From Pogostemon cablin (taxonomy: Eukaryota; Streptophyta; Magnoliopsida; Lamiales; Lamiaceae), in the NCBI GenBank assembly GCA_023678885.1, contig CM042975.1, forward strand, positions 32,219,405 to 32,283,404: a DNA stretch of 64,000 nt. The letters are read 5' to 3'. The position numbers and the translations under genes were made by a program. Of this stretch, positions 24,235 through 36,666 are shown one piece after another. Each line of letters starts with the position of its first letter. Positions within the stretch are counted from its first letter, which is position 1. The notes below the pieces were generated by a model. That model saw only the letters and a list, made by a program, of their open reading frames with translations, searched no databases and had not been told where the DNA came from.

Positions 24235-27200
24235 ATGGCTGAAGTTTTAAGCCCGAATGCGAAGCAGAGAGCGCCGTTCTCCCCGGTGAAGAGCCCGTTC
24301 TTCATCGGCTCAAACGATGACAAACTCGAACGCGCTCAGGCGCGCGCGGCACGCGCCGCCGCCATCCGACGCAAGCCCGCTGTTCTCACGACGTCCACCT
24401 CGACTACAGAAGACCCATGTCTCGGAAAAGAACAGATCCTCGATTTGTTTCAGAACTGCATCAAACTCGCAAGTGAAAATGTGCGGTTTTTAAATTCCAT
24501 ATAAGTATATAACTTTTCTCTCAATATTTTTTCCCCTTTTTGGTTTTGAGATATTCTAACTACTCCATTATTTTTGGCCTATAGAAAATTAACCAGAAAA
24601 ATACCTGGGAGCTGAATTTGATAGATCATCTCTGCGACATTATTAAGGTTGAAGAAGAAAATGATTCGGAAACCAATTTTCAAAAGGTAATATATTCTTT
24701 CTTTTTTCCTCTGGGGATTTATTAATACTACTTGTGTTCAGATAATTTATCTGTTATTTGGAGTATGGGCCTGCATTTTCCTAGCACATACTGGATTTGG
24801 GGCAATTAGTTACTTTAGTATACAGCATTCGGCATTATCTATTAGAGTATTGAGAATTTTGAAACCATTTCTTGCGTTAGCAGGAATTTTAGATTTACAT
24901 AACTTTAAGAATGAGAATTGAAGAAAACAGATGAAGAAGAATCTAATCTTGAACCTGGATAGTTGCATAGGCATCTTTAAGATTTTGATTGAGCATCAAT
25001 TCTACTTCTACCCCTGGTTCTGAAAAGCTGTAGCAGGATAATGCTTATCTAATTAAAAAGATAAGAATCTTCTCTATATTGATGATTCATCATTCTCTTT
25101 GTTGTTGCACCTTATCTGTTAAATCACATACAACTTACAAGGTTAAGGGAATGAAACTTTGGAGTATAATCATCACCTATTGACCAGTCTGACCTACATG
25201 TAAATATGATGTAGGCTTAGAGTTGAAAACATAATATTTGGCACCTGAATGTTCCTTCTTCTGTAATACCCCTAATTAAAAACCCTAATTTTAATCCTGG
25301 CTGTGAATGTATTTTGTATTTGACTTTCCCCTTTTCTTTTAGTTTATTTATTGTCTACTATGGTAACAAAGTGTTAATTTATCTGGAATCAACCAACATT
25401 AGGCAAGTTGTACCCTTGAGGCTGGGGTTAAGATTTATTCGATGAGAGTGGACTCAGTACATTCAGAGGCGTACAAAGTTCTTGGAGGAATTAATCGGGT
25501 TGGCCAAGAAGATGAACAAGGTTAGTTTTGACATATCTGCATACTTCCTTTTTTTGTCATTATTACTACTTTCTTGTTGTTTCTTCTCAAGTGTTTTTGG
25601 TACTATGATCATATAGATCCCTGGTTCTATTATAATGGTACATTTTTCATGTGGAAACTTCTTACTTCAGAATGATGTACAAAATATATCTCCTTTATGG
25701 CATATTCTTGAAAACCTACTGCTTCCACCTTCAGCTAGTCACCTAGTTTTGTCCTTCTTTTGTTCATCTCCAGTATAAACGATGTTGGTTTCACTGGCAT
25801 GTGTCTGTGGAATTACATGGTATATCTTTTACTTCTGCTTATTAGTTTTCCAAATACCAGGTCATGCAGCTGGAGATGCCAATATCAATGGTGAACAAGG
25901 GGAAAGTGAAGGACAGAAAGAACAAACGAAAAAGGTTAAGTCTCTGTCCAATATTTATGTCATGTTTTTGATTGGAGTTTCTTGTATCTTGTTAAATTTC
26001 TTTATTCTGAGAAAGCAAAAGTTGTTTACGCAGGCATCACCTTTATCAACACTAGAGCCATCATTTGCTTCAATAAATGTAAAGAAATTTGATGGTAAGT
26101 TGTTTCCTTGAGATACTTGATAGATATTTCTTGTAACATGTCATCCCTCTGTGTGTCTCTGACTGTGTGTGCAGTCTTTTTTTTTTTTTTGGTTCCTGTC
26201 ATTAGAATGTGTGTTTGTTGTTTGCTAATCTTCAATTCTTAACTATTGCTTTTCTCTTAGTTGCCTTTGTGGTAGATCCTCTCTACCACCAGACATCAGC
26301 ACAGTTTGACGAAGGTGGAGCGAAGGGTCTGTTACTGAACAATCTCGGAGTTTATGGTAACTGCAGGGTCCTTTTTGATTCTTCGGAGGTACCTGGAAAT
26401 TGTTCATCTCTGGAACCTCAAATTCAGAGTGATGAGACAATTGATTTATCTTTTGCAAGTGGTATGTTAAGCTGACTTCTGGGATTTTCTGCAAGAGTTT
26501 TATATTTTTGTTTCTTTAAAAGAAGGATTGGTTTGAACTTAATGCCTGGTCATTCATTCAAAATTTTCAGAGTGCATTGAACGGATGGTGTTGGATATGT
26601 GTAATAGTTCTGAAATATCCCCAAGCCTCAGGGCTATGGTTAACCAATTTGGCACAGATGATCAAAGGCGATCTGAGTCATATAATTCTTCTGTTCAAAG
26701 TTCTTCTGAGATAGCTAATGAGAGTCTAGACATGGACGCGGATGGAGATGGTGATGCATTTGGGAATAATGGAACATGGGATTTTGATCATGATGACCAA
26801 GAAAGTATGGTAGATGACGGTGTTCATGATCATGATGCATTCTTCACAAGTCAGCAAGAAGTTCCTGATTTGATGGTTATTTCATTGCTCAAACTCCCTA
26901 GTCCAAATTAGACTCTTAACATGTTTCAACTTTTTCCAAAAACAGTAAACAATCAGCATTATGCTATTTAACTTCTGTTTAAATTTATTGCAGGCTGATG
27001 AACAATTCAATGTCCATTACCCTGATGGGGATGACAGGTTTGAGGAGGTTGATAGCTATTTATTCTTAAGTTTGGGATTCTCAACAAAGCAAAATGCTTG
27101 GGCAGGTCCCAATCACTGGAAATATCGGAAAGTTAAAGGTCAAATACAAAAAGCTAAATTCAATCATGCAGCACCTCCACTGCTATCCTCTTTTCTGCTT

Positions 27201-28793
27201 TTCTTCTTTAATTAAAATTCTATTTCTTTTACAGATCCTGAGATCCCCGCTGAGGAAAATGGATCTCCAAAGCCCAAGAAATCAAAAAACAAGAAAGCTG
27301 TTTTGGATATTGATTTTTCAAATACTTTGGGAACTGATTTTTCACATATCTTTGCTCCTCCAAAGAATCCCAAGACCCTTCTACTGCCAGCAAGCAGAGC
27401 ACCTTGCAACACGAGACTTCCAGAAGATTGCCACTACCAACCAGAGGATCTTGTGAAGTTATTTTTGTTACCTCATGTTTTGGTAAACTTTTGACCTTCC
27501 AATACTTCATTCCTACTCTTTGCCATTGATTTGGTCTGCGTTGCGTTATATCAATAGGAGAAGCACAATTATGGGTTATGGCTTGCCTTATAACAGCTTT
27601 TCTTTATTTTTGAACTGAGTAATTTAGACTGCAACGTATCTACTTAGTTCATAAAAAGACAGGTAAGATATTCGTGTTTCTTATTCTTCTTTTTTGTTGC
27701 AGTGCCTTGGAAAGAGTCAAAGAAAGAAAAATGGTAAGTCTTACTTCTATTTACAAGTCATACATAGATCATCATGCATTTTTAGCTCCATACGTGAAAG
27801 TTAGTTTTAAATTTGATAATCTGTTTAAGTTCCTAATAAGAAAGAACTCCTGATTTAAAGTTATCGTACTCACTCAGTCTCTCCTCACCACCATCTCCCT
27901 GTTGCCTCCCAACCCAAGATGTCAATAAATGTAACTAATATCATTTTCTTTATTCAGATTATGTTTATCAACCTCCTAGGCTCTGTTGTAACATAAATTC
28001 TTTTGCCACTTTTTTCTTATTGAAATTCTGAAACAATGATCATGTACTAATTGCTGTGAATAGATGAAGAAAGACAACATAGAGATGAAGATGAAGCTAC
28101 TCCATCTTGGAATGAAGATGGATTTGATGGTTCTTTTGATGACGGACATGCTTATAGTGATGTCGAGGAGCCAAGTGGACTTGTTTCTCAACCTCGGCAG
28201 GTTCGTTGGTTTATCACTTATCAGCATGGCTTGTATGCGATACCCTTTTCTCCTCATGTCTCTAAATCTTGATATGAACATGAAAACTTTTCTGTGCTGA
28301 TGCCTGAGTCAACTTCCTTTCTGTGTTTTGTTTGGGTACACAGGTAAGTAAGATTGAGGTGAAGTACGATAAGACATCAAAACAAGTTGATGTTCATGCA
28401 CTAAAGGAGACACTCTGGGACCATATACAAGAGTTGAACCATAAAGCCGTTGCGGTAAGCTTATACTGATTCAATAGTTCAATTTATTAAACTAGATGAA
28501 TTTTTTTCTGTGTATACATGAACATACATACACTCGATTGGCGATAGACGAGCTAACACGAATTTGTATGTCGATGGAATCTGTTTCAGGAAAAGGCAAC
28601 AGAACAAGCAATATCTTTCAAGCAAGCCTTATCTAGTTTTCCTGAAAATTGCCGAGCAGCAGCATCTCTCAATGACATCTCTCCACATTTGTGCTTCATT
28701 TGCTTATTACATCTTGCAAACGAGCATGAACTTCGGATCCTTGGCTGCCCCACCTTGGATGATCTAAGTGTATACCTCAAGCCTCTTAAATAA
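24235..28793 (+). CDS. CAPH: Condensin complex subunit 2 (CAP-H, kleisin)
   Basis: Thirteen exons read by eye: 24235-24480, 24585-24686, 25403-25520, 25861-25934, 26034-26094, 26261-26461, 26571-26875, 26994-27138, 27235-27482, 27703-27733, 28064-28200, 28344-28454, 28590-28793. Phases join throughout and give 660 aa, close to the ~670 aa of plant CAP-H. Family landmarks: the N-terminal SPVKSPFF and QILDLFQNCIKLASEN (SMC2-binding region), IYSMRVDSVHSEAYKVLGG, KKFDVAFVVDPLYHQTSAQF, an acidic middle (DMDADGDGD), FAPPKNPKTLLLP, YQPEDLVKLFLLP, and a C-terminal winged helix (VDVHALKETLWDHI; SPHLCFICLLHLANEHEL). CAP-H bridges SMC2 and SMC4 in condensin I and is essential for mitotic chromosome compaction. 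This is the only complete copy; three partial copies lie at 0.98-1.56, 31.4-32.7 and 46.8-48.2 kb. Confidence 0.93.
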
Positions 28794-29864
28794 CACTATT
28801 TGAGGTGGTTTATTTCGATGGATATAGCTAGTCTTGATGCCTCTGATAATTTCATGATATTTGTGACATTGGTGTTGTGTTATAAACTTTTGTAAGTATT
28901 GTATGTATTCATGCTTTAATTAGAGCAGCATCTCTCATAGTCTCATGTACTATCTTAAGAGGCCCAGAATTGACTGTATTAGTTTGTGCGGCCCTTTTCT
29001 GTCATTGTGTTCATGTAAGAGAAGGGTGGGATGGTAATTTGCGAAAGCTTACTTTTTTTTCCATTTGAACAATATATGTAAGATGGGTTAATCTTTTTAA
29101 GCCCAATTAGAAAACATGATTTAATGTCTCACAAGATTGTGAGACTTTGTCTAATATTCTTACTAATAATAATAAACTAATTAAGGAACATTAATGAGGA
29201 AGTTAATAAACAAATCTTAATTCAAATATATCTCAATCAAGCTATTATCTTTCAGAGACAAATAAAGATAGATATAATCGGATTGTTTTCTTTTATTAAA
29301 TATAGGTAACATAATTTAACATCACCTATATATATACATTCAACTCCAACTATCTTTTCTCATATCCGAACTCTCTCTCATATCAAATACCCAACACATC
29401 AATGGAGTTTTACGCCAACCACTCTTATGCTGAAGTAAGAGCAGCTTTGAAAAAATATATCATGCTCCCTATGGAGTTAAAAGGAAATTAATTTTTGTTT
29501 TAATCATATACTTCCTCTATTCCAACTTAAACTTCACACTTTTTATTTTGATCCATCTCAAATTCAATTTTTACACTTTCATTAAAAAAAATAAACAATT
29601 ACTTAATATTATTCCAACATACTTTTATTTCAATTTTACCATAGTATTTTTAACACACATAATTTATTATCCAAAAATATCATGATACCACCCAAAATTA
29701 AATTAAAAAGTGATTTTTTTTTAAACTCCATATCTTTTGTAAATTGGGACGGAAGGAATATAATCTCTTGAAAATGAAATTTAATAAAATTAGGCATTAA
29801 ACTTTTATCATTAAATTTATGACAAAAATAATTTTTATAACACTTGATAATCACCCATTTTCAC

Positions 29865-29917
<53 letters not shown>

Positions 29918-30107
29918 TATTATTATAAGAAACTACCTGAGGATATATAGGGCTATTAATGGTATATAGAAAGATCACGAAATTAACAACCAAATCTTAT
30001 CTAAACTGTTTTAATTAAGTCATTATACTGTATTCAAGAAACAACTAAAGATAACTAGATAAGATACAACCACACACAACCCTAAATTCCTAACTCAGCT
30101 CTCTCTC
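28794..30107. other. Intergenic; CAP-H 3' flank, tiny ORF, Stowaway-like remnant
   Basis: Positions 28794-29340 are CAP-H 3' UTR and flank, repeated in diverged form at 48183-48600. A 29-codon ORF at 29402 (MEFYANHSYAEVRAALKKYI) sits after a CT-rich leader resembling the one before the PAH gene and may be the start of a broken relative. A degenerate Stowaway-like element runs about 29512-29758 (TTCCTCTATTCCA ... GGGACGGAAGGAA). Confidence 0.45.
29866..29918. repeat. (TAA)n microsatellite
   Basis: About 17 uninterrupted TAA units, followed by TTATTATTATAA, which makes the right edge a small palindrome. Confidence 0.95.
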
Positions 30108-30983
30108 ATGGAGTGTAGCTTCGATATTTGGTCTAAAGCTAAGAAGTACATTGATCATGTCAAATCAAAGTTAGCCGAAGGCGATGATTGTCTAATCTAC
30201 AATCAATTTTTCTACGTCCTCCGACGATCTCGCCTTGGATTCATCACATCTTCAAAGGCTGTTTCAACCATTCAAAACCTCCTCCAAAACCACCCTGATC
30301 TCCTCCGTGGTTTCAACTACTTCGACCCCTCCAACCACTCTCCCACCACTGCGGCCGGCCATGATCAAGATGATATTGAGGCCTGAGTCGATTTCTTCAA
30401 ACGGGTTAAGACCGTTTCCACCAGTGACGATGTCTACGAGGAGTTGTTGGATCATCTCAACGGTTGCGCCACCGGAGAAGCTACTGGACCGGAAACCTAC
30501 GGACATGTTGTGGAATTGTTGGAAGATTATGAGAATCTGGTCGGAGTATTCAAATCTATGGTGCCTGAATCATGCATGCAGCGAAAAAGCGGTAAGAAGA
30601 AGCACTTGATTTCAATCGAAATGGAATTCGACAAGAAGGAAAAACTGAGTTCAATTAAAATGGAAAATGAATTTGAGGATCAGCTTTGTTCGATTGATGT
30701 GATGATTGGGAATCTCAGATCGGCTTACATGGCGGTCGGGAAAGCTGTTTTCGACGAGGGCGGTACGCCGGAAACAGCCTTTCTCTCGAAGGAGTACTTG
30801 AGTCAACTCAACATTGCTTGCATTAGAAATTATTTGGGTGTGAAACTTAGGAGCAATCGAATTGTAAAGAGTGATGCTTTCAAGATTATGCGTAGACTGA
30901 GGGTGAAGATGGAAAGGATGAAGAACAAGAGACAGAGAATGGTTAAGAAATATAGAAAGTTTCGAGGACAAGATTGTCAATAA
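30108..30983 (+). pseudogene. SIN3-like paired-amphipathic-helix protein, one in-frame TGA
   Basis: A single-exon frame of 292 codons is open except for TGA at 30384-30386. Before it lies a PAH-like repeat: AKKYIDHVKSKLAEG, YNQFFYVLRRSRLGF, AVSTIQNLLQNHPDLLRGFN. After it lies a second: VDFFKRVKTVSTSDDVYEEL, TYGHVVELLEDYENLVGVFK-MVPES, then a Lys/Arg-rich C-terminus (VKMERMKNKRQRMVKKYRK). In SIN3 co-repressors PAH domains bind short helices of transcription factors and tether histone deacetylases. This small protein has PAH repeats but none of the SIN3 HDAC-interaction core. Possible readings are a fresh pseudogene, a truncated 92-aa single-PAH protein, readthrough, or a base error. The stop lies in the linker, not within a helix. 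Confidence 0.6.
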
Positions 30984-31422
30984 AAGTAAAAGATTTTGGA
31001 GTCGAATGAACTGTAAATCTGGGCCAAACATCGGTGATCCGACTAATGTCCATGTTGTTCGAGTACGTTCGTCAATTGTTGTTATAAAGTTTCAAGTTGT
31101 AAAGTTTTTTAAATAATCATTGAAATTGAAATTGAAATTTCAACCAAGTTACATTTTAAATATGTAAGCTTGTAATATATACAACAATTGTAAAAATTCT
31201 ATGAAATAGGGTATGAATCTTAAATTCATACAATATTATTGTGTCTTATCAGATTAGAGAACAACGGTCCAATTTCACCATTTATTATTAAATAAATGAC
31301 ACGTGGGAGAGGAAGGAAAAATATAAACCCTAGCCAAATATGACACTATTCATATTTTATTGTATTTTATTATATTTTAGAAGCTTATTTCGGAATGATG
31401 TGCAATATATATCTCCTATATA

Positions 31423-32285
31423 CATGGACGGAGCCACGTTGGGGCTAGGGGGCAGTGGGCCCCCTCAACTTGCTCAACCTTCAAACATTAGTACTATATA
31501 TATGTCATAAATATTACTCCCTCCGTCCCATTAAACTTGTAATATTTTTTTTGGGCACGGAGATTAAGGAGTATAATATTTTAATGTAAAGTGAAGTGAG
31601 AGAAATAATATTTAATGTGTAGTAAGTAGGTGTATTAGTAGTGTGTGTGGAGTGTGAGTGAGTCAATGTGAATATGTTAATATTTTTGTGTGGGTCACAT
31701 ATGCTTTAAAAGGGATGTAACAACTTTTATGGGACAACCCAAAAAGGAAAATGTCACAACTTCGATGGGACGGGGGAATAATAAATAAATATATGCATGG
31801 CAAAGTTGGTAAATGATTTTTTTCTATTGAAAAGGTGTTCGACTCCCCTTTTGTACCAATTCCTTTTATTCTCTTTTTTCCTTTTATATTTTTATATTCC
31901 TTTTATTTTTATTTTTATTTTTGGTGCAACAACATTTTAATTTTTTGTTCTCCTTTTCCTTTTATTTTTATATTCCATTTTTTTTGGTGCACCAACATTT
32001 AACTTATTCTGTTTAATATATTTTTTAATTTTTTTTCTTTTTTCCCTTTTAATTTTATATATTCCTTTTTTTTTTTTTCACTCGACATTTAATTTATTTA
32101 TTAACTTTAAATATTTCAACAACTTTATTTACTTATTCTTGTTAAATTATATAGTTATTTGTAATTTTTTTATACGCCTAAAAAACAATATTTTTCAATC
32201 TACATGGCCATATACATGTGCAAAAAAATCCACGAAATTATACGTATTATTTGGGCCCCTACCTAAAATCCTGGCTCCGTCCCTG
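31423..32285. mobile_element. Non-autonomous hAT element (863 bp)
   Basis: The terminal inverted repeat is CATGGACGGAGCCA at the left and CAGGGACGGAGCCA (reverse complement) at the right. An exact 8-bp target duplication CCTATATA occurs at 31415-31422 and 32286-32293. The CAGGG-type end and 8-bp duplication indicate the hAT superfamily. There is no transposase; the interior is T-rich. It inserted into CAP-H-derived intron sequence and was later hit by a Stowaway MITE. Confidence 0.85.
31517..31778. mobile_element. Stowaway MITE nested in the hAT element
   Basis: The ends are CTCCCTCCGTCCCATT and its inverse (AATGGGACGGGGGA-type), flanked by TA. It is about 262 bp and non-coding. The CTCCCTCCGTCCC terminus is the Stowaway (Tc1/mariner) signature. 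Confidence 0.85.
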
Positions 32286-32680
32286 CCTATATAGCATATT
32301 CTTGAAAACCTTCTGTTTCTACCTTCAGCAAGTCACCTAGTTTTGTCCTCCTTTTGTTCATCTCTAGTATAAACGATTTTGGTTTCACTGGCATGTGTTG
32401 TGTAGAAGCTAAAAAGATTAAGACTCTATCCAAAATTTTACGCCAAGTTCTTGATTGGAGTTTCTTGTAACTTGTGAAATGTCTTTACTCTGAGAAAGCA
32501 AAAGTTGTTTGGGAAGGCGTCACCATTTTCAACACTAGAGCCATCATTTGCTTCAATAAATTAATGTAAAGAAATTTAATGATAAGTTGTTTAGAATGTG
32601 TGTTTGTTGCTTGCTAATCTTCAACTCTTAACTATTGCTTTTCTCTTAGTTGCCTTTGCGGTGGACTAAGTTCTTATATA

Positions 32681-32906
32681 CTCCCTCCGTCCGCCCGAAA
32701 GAGGGGTGTTTACTTTTGTGCACGTTGATTAAGAAGTATTATTATTTATTGTGTAGTGGGTAGTTGTATTAGTGAGAGTGTCGACCCCATATTTTAGTTG
32801 TATTAGTGGGTGTGTGTGGGTCCTATGTGTGTAAAAAAGGAAATGACCCTCTTTGAAGCGGACGACCAAAATGGAAAAAAGACCATTTTCGAGCGGACGG
32901 AGGGAG
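32681..32906. mobile_element. Stowaway MITE (226 bp)
   Basis: CTCCCTCCGTCCGCCC at the left and its inverse GGCGGACGGAGGGAG-type end at the right, with TA on both sides. It is of the same subfamily as the element at 49102-49326. Confidence 0.88.
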
Positions 32907-32995
32907 TATTATTTAATATTAAAGGTTATAAGTTTAAAAAACTGTCGGATTTGACTTTTGTATGAAAACCTCATCAACCAAGAAAAAAAAAACTA

Positions 32996-33234
32996 CTCCC
33001 TCCGTCCCGTTTCAATGTTTACGTTTGCTTTTTGCACGTTGATTGAAAAGTATTATATTTTAATAGATAATGGGTGGAAAAATATAATATTTGTTGTGAA
33101 GTAGATAGGTGTATCAGTGTTGGATGATATATTAATTTTTTTAGGTTGGTCTCATATTCCTAAAAAGGAAAACGTAAGCATTGAAATGAGACGCGCAAAA
33201 CAGAAACGTAAACATTGAAACGGGACGGAGGGAG
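32996..33234. mobile_element. Stowaway MITE (239 bp)
   Basis: CTCCCTCCGTCCCGTTTCAA and its exact-type inverse TTGAAACGGGACGGAGGGAG, flanked by TA. This intact copy shows what the LTR-interrupted element at 36536-42257 looked like before insertion. Confidence 0.9.
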
Positions 33235-33380
33235 TATGGTACAATTTGTAGCATCAATTGAATTGGTGTACTTTGGTCTCAACAATTTTTAATTAATTCA
33301 TATTTCTTTATTAATGTTGTTTTTTTATTTTATTTTTAAATTTATTATTATATTTAAATGACTATTATACTCTAAATTCT

Positions 33381-33722
33381 AGGAATAAATTATATCATAA
33401 ACTATAAGGGTAAAATTACAATTATACCCTAAACCCTAAACCTTAGGAATAAATTATACTCTACAACACAAGGGTAAAATTACAATTATACTCTAAACTC
33501 TATAGTCTAGGGATAAATTATACCCTAAACTACAAGGGTAAAATTATAATTATACCATAAACCTTAAACCCCAAAGATAAATTATACCCTAAATTACAAG
33601 AGTTAAATTACAATTATATCTTAAATCCTAAACTCTAGAGATAAATTATACCTTAAACCATGAGGATAAAATTATAATTATATCACAAACCATAAACCTT
33701 AGTGGTGAAATATATCCTAAAA
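33381..33722 (+). repeat. 64-bp minisatellite with telomere-like CCCTAAA heptamers
   Basis: Units start at 33381, 33445, 33509, 33573, 33637 and 33701, an exact 64-bp period with no length change. Each carries AGGAATAAATTATA-like, TAAGGGTAAAATTA-like and TACCCTAAACC-like text. One unit contains CCCTAAACCCTAAACC, two copies of the plant telomere heptamer. Units differ by several substitutions. Confidence 0.9.
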
Positions 33723-33944
33723 TAAAAAAAAATAACAAAACAAAAAGAAAAACAAAAAGAAAAAAAAAACGAAAAAAAAAAAGTAAATCACACGACGCAA
33801 CAATAGCGAATTGGGGTGAGCTGTTTGTTTGTGGGGCCGGTCGTAAATTTTATAAAAAAAACGGTGGTGTGCGTACACGATTACGAAACACTTATGTGAG
33901 AAAAAAAAATATTTATTTATTAAAATATTATTTTTAATAACATA

Positions 33945-34197
33945 CTCCCTCTGTCCCACTAAAGTTGTAGTATTTTTTTTTGCACGGAGATTAAGGAGTA
34001 TAATATTTTAATGTAAAGTGAAGTGAGAGAAATAATTTTAATGTGTAGAGGGTAGGTGTATTAGTGGTGTGTGTGTGAGTTCATGTGAATATGTTAATAT
34101 TTTTTGTGGGGGTCTCATATGCTTTAAAAGGAATGTAACAACTTGTGTGGGACAACCCAAAAAAGAAAATGTCACAACTTCTGTGGGACGGAAGGAG
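33945..34197. mobile_element. Stowaway MITE (253 bp)
   Basis: CTCCCTCTGTCCCACT at the left, AGTGGGACGGAAGGAG-like inverse at the right (here TGTGGGACGGAAGGAG), TA on both sides. The interior matches the subfamily at 31517-31778. Confidence 0.85.
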
Positions 34198-34390
34198 TAT
34201 TATTTTATTAAAAAAGCTATTTAAAGTGTAATTAAGAAATCTAAATTAAACAATTTTAAATAATGAAATAGTTTGTTGATAATAATGAAATAGTTTGTTG
34301 ATATTATGTAGGCATCCATTTTGTATTATGGAGTATATTATTGATAAATTAATTTAAAAATAATTTATAGAGTGATATATTTTTTAATAA

Positions 34391-34393
<3 letters not shown>

Positions 34394-34463
<70 letters not shown>
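34394..34463. repeat. (TA)n microsatellite
   Basis: About 35 uninterrupted TA dinucleotides. Confidence 0.95.
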
Positions 34464-34469
<6 letters not shown>

Positions 34470-34786
34470 GTCTATATAAGGTTACGAGGAGTTATTATTA
34501 CATTCTTAATTAAATTGGCAAACAACTTTAAATAGAGAAAAAGAGAATACATATCAAATATCTAAACTAGACAACAATGCTATGAGTTACGAAATCTGTT
34601 CAAGCTGTATAATAAGCTTGAGCATCTAGACGTTTGCTATGTTTTTCACTCCCGCCTCATGAGAAGCTGAAGGTGCTGAGCCTCTCGAATATTGTTACGT
34701 GTTTCCACTTCCGCCTTCCGCCTTCCGAGATCATGGAGGTGCTGCTTCAATGGTCCTGCACTGGATCCTGTTCTTGTCGGGGTGCC

Positions 34787-34890
34787 TTCTGTTGCGGTTC
34801 TAGGTAATGGTATAGATATTAGGTTCAAATATAGATAGTTCTGTTGCGGTTCTAGGTAATGGTATAGATATTAGGTTCAAATATAGATAG
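34787..34890. repeat. 52-bp tandem duplication (2 copies)
   Basis: TTCTGTTGCGGTTCTAGGTA starts at 34787 and again at 34839, and the following ~30 bp are identical. It is a recent tandem duplication. Confidence 0.85.
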
Positions 34891-35195
34891 ATATTCAAAT
34901 TTTTTGGAAGTTTGATAAAAAAAAAGTGTGTAGGTTGAAATATTTTAAACGGGAAAATTTGGCAATTTTGACTTTGTGGTGGTACATGTATAGTTGATCC
35001 TCACTCCCTAATAATATATTATGATTCCAAATTCTCGTAAATATAAAAAATTTAATATAATACTCTATTAAAAAAATATATATTATAAATAATGTCTATA
35101 AAAATATTGATATAAAATATCAATATATATTTAAAAAAAAAAAAGTTTTACATTTGTTAAAATAACATACTCCTATGTTGTACTACAAACAAATA

Positions 35196-35446
35196 CTTCT
35201 CCGTCCCGAAAAAGATGATATATTTTTTTTAGCACGGAGATTAAGGAGTACAATAGTTTAATGTAAAGTGAAGTGAGAGAAATAATATTTAATGTGTAGT
35301 GAGTAGTTGTATTAGAGGTGATATGTGGACCCATAAGAATAGATTAATTGTTTTTGTGTGAGTTCATGTATTAAAAAGAAAATATGTCAACTTTAATTGG
35401 ACAAACCAATTTTTTTTTTTTTATCAATTTCTATGTGACGATGGAG
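35196..35446. mobile_element. Degenerate Stowaway MITE
   Basis: Ends are CTTCTCCGTCCCGAA and GACGATGGAG with TA flanks. The interior matches the 31517 and 33945 elements (GCACGGAGATTAAGGAGTAC). The termini are decayed, so it is an older copy. Confidence 0.65.
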
Positions 35447-36666
35447 TACATTTTATTAAGATGTGTATAAATAAAAACAATACAATGTAAATTAATAATA
35501 CAATTAAAAAATAGTAAAAATTATATATGAGTGAGTTTTATATGATATATTGTTTCACGAATCTATTTCGTGAGACGATTATCCATTACCCATCAATTAA
35601 TTAATAAAGACCGTCAGCTTAGAAGTAATGATGAAATTAAGCCCCCTGCGCATGGCCAGTTGAATAACTAGGGAAATGTTCATTTTTATCCTTTTCTTTT
35701 CCTTAATAATTACTATTATATTAATTATTGAAAATATTGTGCGTTAAAATTTTTTTTTTTACTTTTATATAAAAAGAATTACACTTATTACTTTTATAAG
35801 CTCAAGTATCACATTTTTATAAATACTATCACATTTTATTCATCTTATAAATTGTTAATAAAATATAATTGAACAATTATCACTTTTTATAAAAAATTTA
35901 TTACTTTTATTCATCTCATGAATTGTTAAAATAATTCAACTAGATGATTATCACTTTTTTTTATTGATTAGATATCATTTTTTTATTAAAAATATTATCA
36001 CTTTTTATTTATCACACATAGTGTTAATAAAACTGTTTATCACTTTTTATAAAAAAATATTATAACTTTGTATTTAATCTATTAATTTTTCATGAAATAA
36101 TTTAATTTATCGGCTATCACCATTCATTAATTATGTATCACTTCTTATTCATCCTATCAATTATTAAGAAATAGGAGTATTTAATTAGATAGCTATCACT
36201 TTTTTTAATTAAATATTATATATTTTTTATAGTCAATTAAAAGAAGAATAGAAAAAAAAAAGAAATAAAAAAAAGGTGAACAATGTATCTTTGTCAATAT
36301 GATCCGTTTCTCACACAAATCTTTGTCATCATATATTTCATATATTATATAGCGCTTCTGATGTTTTTCAAAACATAGTTTTCTTCTACTACTCGTGCTT
36401 AATAATAAACTAGCAACAAACTCCAATTTGACAAATCCGAAAGAAGAAATACTCCAAATGGAAAACCCTTAAACGACCTTTCTCATATCCATCATGGATT
36501 ATTATTTATTATTTCCCTAATAATACTCCCTCCGTCCCGTTTCAATATTTACATTTGCTTTTTACACGTTAATTAAGAAGTATAATATTTTAATAGATAG
36601 TGGATGGAAAAATATAATATTTAATGTAAAGTGGATAGGTGTATTAGTGTTGGATGATATATTAAT

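Larger units (their letters stand above)
31381..32670 (+). pseudogene. Condensin CAP-H fragment B (introns 3-5, exons 5-6 start)
   Basis: Excluding the transposon at 31423-32285, this sequence follows the intact gene from about 25665 to 26275. It has the intron text (CATATTCTTGAAAACC; TGTTCATCTC-AGTATAAACG), exon 5 (ACTAGAGCCATCATTTGCTT) and the start of exon 6 (TTGCCTTTG-GGT). The exon 5 acceptor is AAG instead of CAG and a 4-bp insertion disrupts the exon, so it cannot splice or encode normally. It is the left part of a probable tandem CAP-H duplicate whose right part is at 46834-48182. Confidence 0.85.
34198..36535. other. AT-rich intergenic with possible LRR remnant
   Basis: A degenerate coding-like stretch at about 34560-34790 reads LEHLDVCYVFHSRLM, then KLKVLSLSNIVTCF in another frame, reminiscent of plant F-box-associated LRRs. 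No complete gene is present. Positions 35690-36200 are very T-rich with repeated ATCACTTTTTAT-like phrases. Other parts are low-complexity. Confidence 0.35.

Noticed and set aside
33340..33720. Possible interstitial telomere
   Set aside because: Only two consecutive CCCTAAA heptamers; the array is a 64-bp minisatellite, not telomeric repeats.
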